Positions 63,399-64,000 of a stretch of DNA of 64,000 bases are shown here, in pieces. The DNA comes from Amphimedon queenslandica (lineage: Eukaryota > Porifera > Demospongiae > Haplosclerida > Niphatidae): NCBI RefSeq assembly GCF_000090795.2, contig NW_003546257.1:25705-89704 (forward strand), read 5' to 3'. Every line of letters starts with the position of its first letter. Positions within the stretch are counted from its first letter, which is position 1. A model generated the notes under the pieces. The model had not been told where the DNA came from, did no database searches, and saw only the letters and a program-made list of their open reading frames with translations. The position numbers and the translations under genes are program-made.

Positions 63399-63593
63399 GT
63401 TATTAAAGAATAATCATTGATGGAAAAATTAATAAGTTTAATCACACAATCAACTGTTACAAAAATGAGTAGTGTAAATATAATGAGGAATAAATGACCA
63501 TTAAGTGAAGGATAACAAGATAAATGACACAATCTAGCATTTTAACAATACAAAAGAATGATAATAATTGCTTGGCTTGTAATGAGATTTCCT

Positions 63594-63648
63594 TTATTTC
63601 ATGGGATCCAGTGGTCTATTGAAACCACCTCTTCTGTTCATGTATTGC
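63594..63648 (-). CDS. Possible terminal exon of an unidentified gene (rest off window)
   Basis: On the minus strand an acceptor TGTATTATAG precedes a frame reading QYMNRRGGFNRPLDPMK then TAA. The stop codon overlaps an AATAAA signal (ATGAAATAAAGG). The Arg/Gly/Asn-rich tail resembles ends of RNA-binding proteins, but that is only a resemblance, and no upstream exon was found within the last 350 bp. Weak call. Confidence 0.25.
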
Positions 63649-64000
63649 CTATAATACATGATGATCAATGATAATATTTAATAATTATAGATGATTATTG
63701 CAAACAAATTGCAGTTAATTGCATTACAAGTCCACCTATAGTCTCATTCGTATTCTAATATCACTGATTGAGGAAAGAGACTGGTTCCTTTCCATGCAAA
63801 TGTCAATAGAGAACATTCAGTGTCAATCAGTGAGTGTACTTGGTAATGTATTTAGTCACTAAAGATTCAATAATGCATTTCAATCCAATGAGATCAGACT
63901 AGTATAGATACCATCATGGCTACAGGATGCTATTAAGTGGCAGCATTTCCTCAATGTAGAGAATGGGAACTTTTCAGTTTTAGTTGCAAACTCTTATTAA

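Overview
The window is animal nuclear DNA, most likely from a demosponge of the Amphimedon type. This is inferred from AT-rich sequence, metazoan gene families (KIF16B, MARCHF6, KAT5, ACOT8), densely packed genes, introns mostly of 40-200 nt with GT-AG ends, and intergenic gaps often below 110 bp. No bacterial, phage or organellar segment is visible. Most proteins are split into short exons, so the gene models were assembled by hand from motif matches and splice sites. Gene ends are usually exact; internal exon borders are approximate unless a position is given.

Layout. 1-5309 (-): kinesin-3 motor protein KIF16B, 3' part off the window. 5502-8018 (-): an intronless secreted GH38-like/DUF5054-like protein. 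8239-11401 (-): METTL4, an MT-A70 adenine methyltransferase, with an array of a ~180-bp repeat. 11771-12583 (+): single-exon PH-like protein. 13119-28636 (-): PNO1, a KH-domain ribosome-assembly factor whose last two introns have grown to 4.1 and 8.2 kb. 28729-31064 (+): KAT5/Tip60 acetyltransferase. 31324-33602 (-): two tandem ACOT8-like peroxisomal thioesterases, both with PTS1 ends. 33653-35721 (-): ADAT3, with a tRNA-Glu(UUC) gene nested in an intron. 35774-37612 (+): MOSC/mARC molybdenum enzyme. 37773-39964 (-): two related single-exon genes, one with an in-frame stop. 40291-44668 (-): F-box/WD40 protein. 44814-45882 (-): ISCA2. 45992-48303 (+): endoglycoceramidase. About 49.0-50.0 kb (+): a TATA/CCAAT promoter followed by a possible small spliced gene. 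51.49-52.45 kb: a 48-bp minisatellite. 53111-62891 (+): MARCHF6/TEB4. The right end holds a 247-bp inverted-repeat element and a possible terminal exon of an unidentified gene.

Organisation. The genes are mostly unrelated housekeeping functions: ribosome assembly, chromatin acetylation, tRNA editing, Fe-S assembly, ER-associated degradation, peroxisomal lipid metabolism and glycosphingolipid breakdown. Four neighbouring pairs are head-to-head with 52-369 bp between start codons, which suggests shared promoters. A GGGCGTGGC-type element recurs just upstream of at least six start codons, and several starts lie in an AAAATGGCG context. These shared promoter features, the ~180-bp palindrome-bearing repeat, the paired coiled-coil/hydrophobic-hairpin genes and the ACOT8 copy that has lost its catalytic Asp are the most unusual observations.
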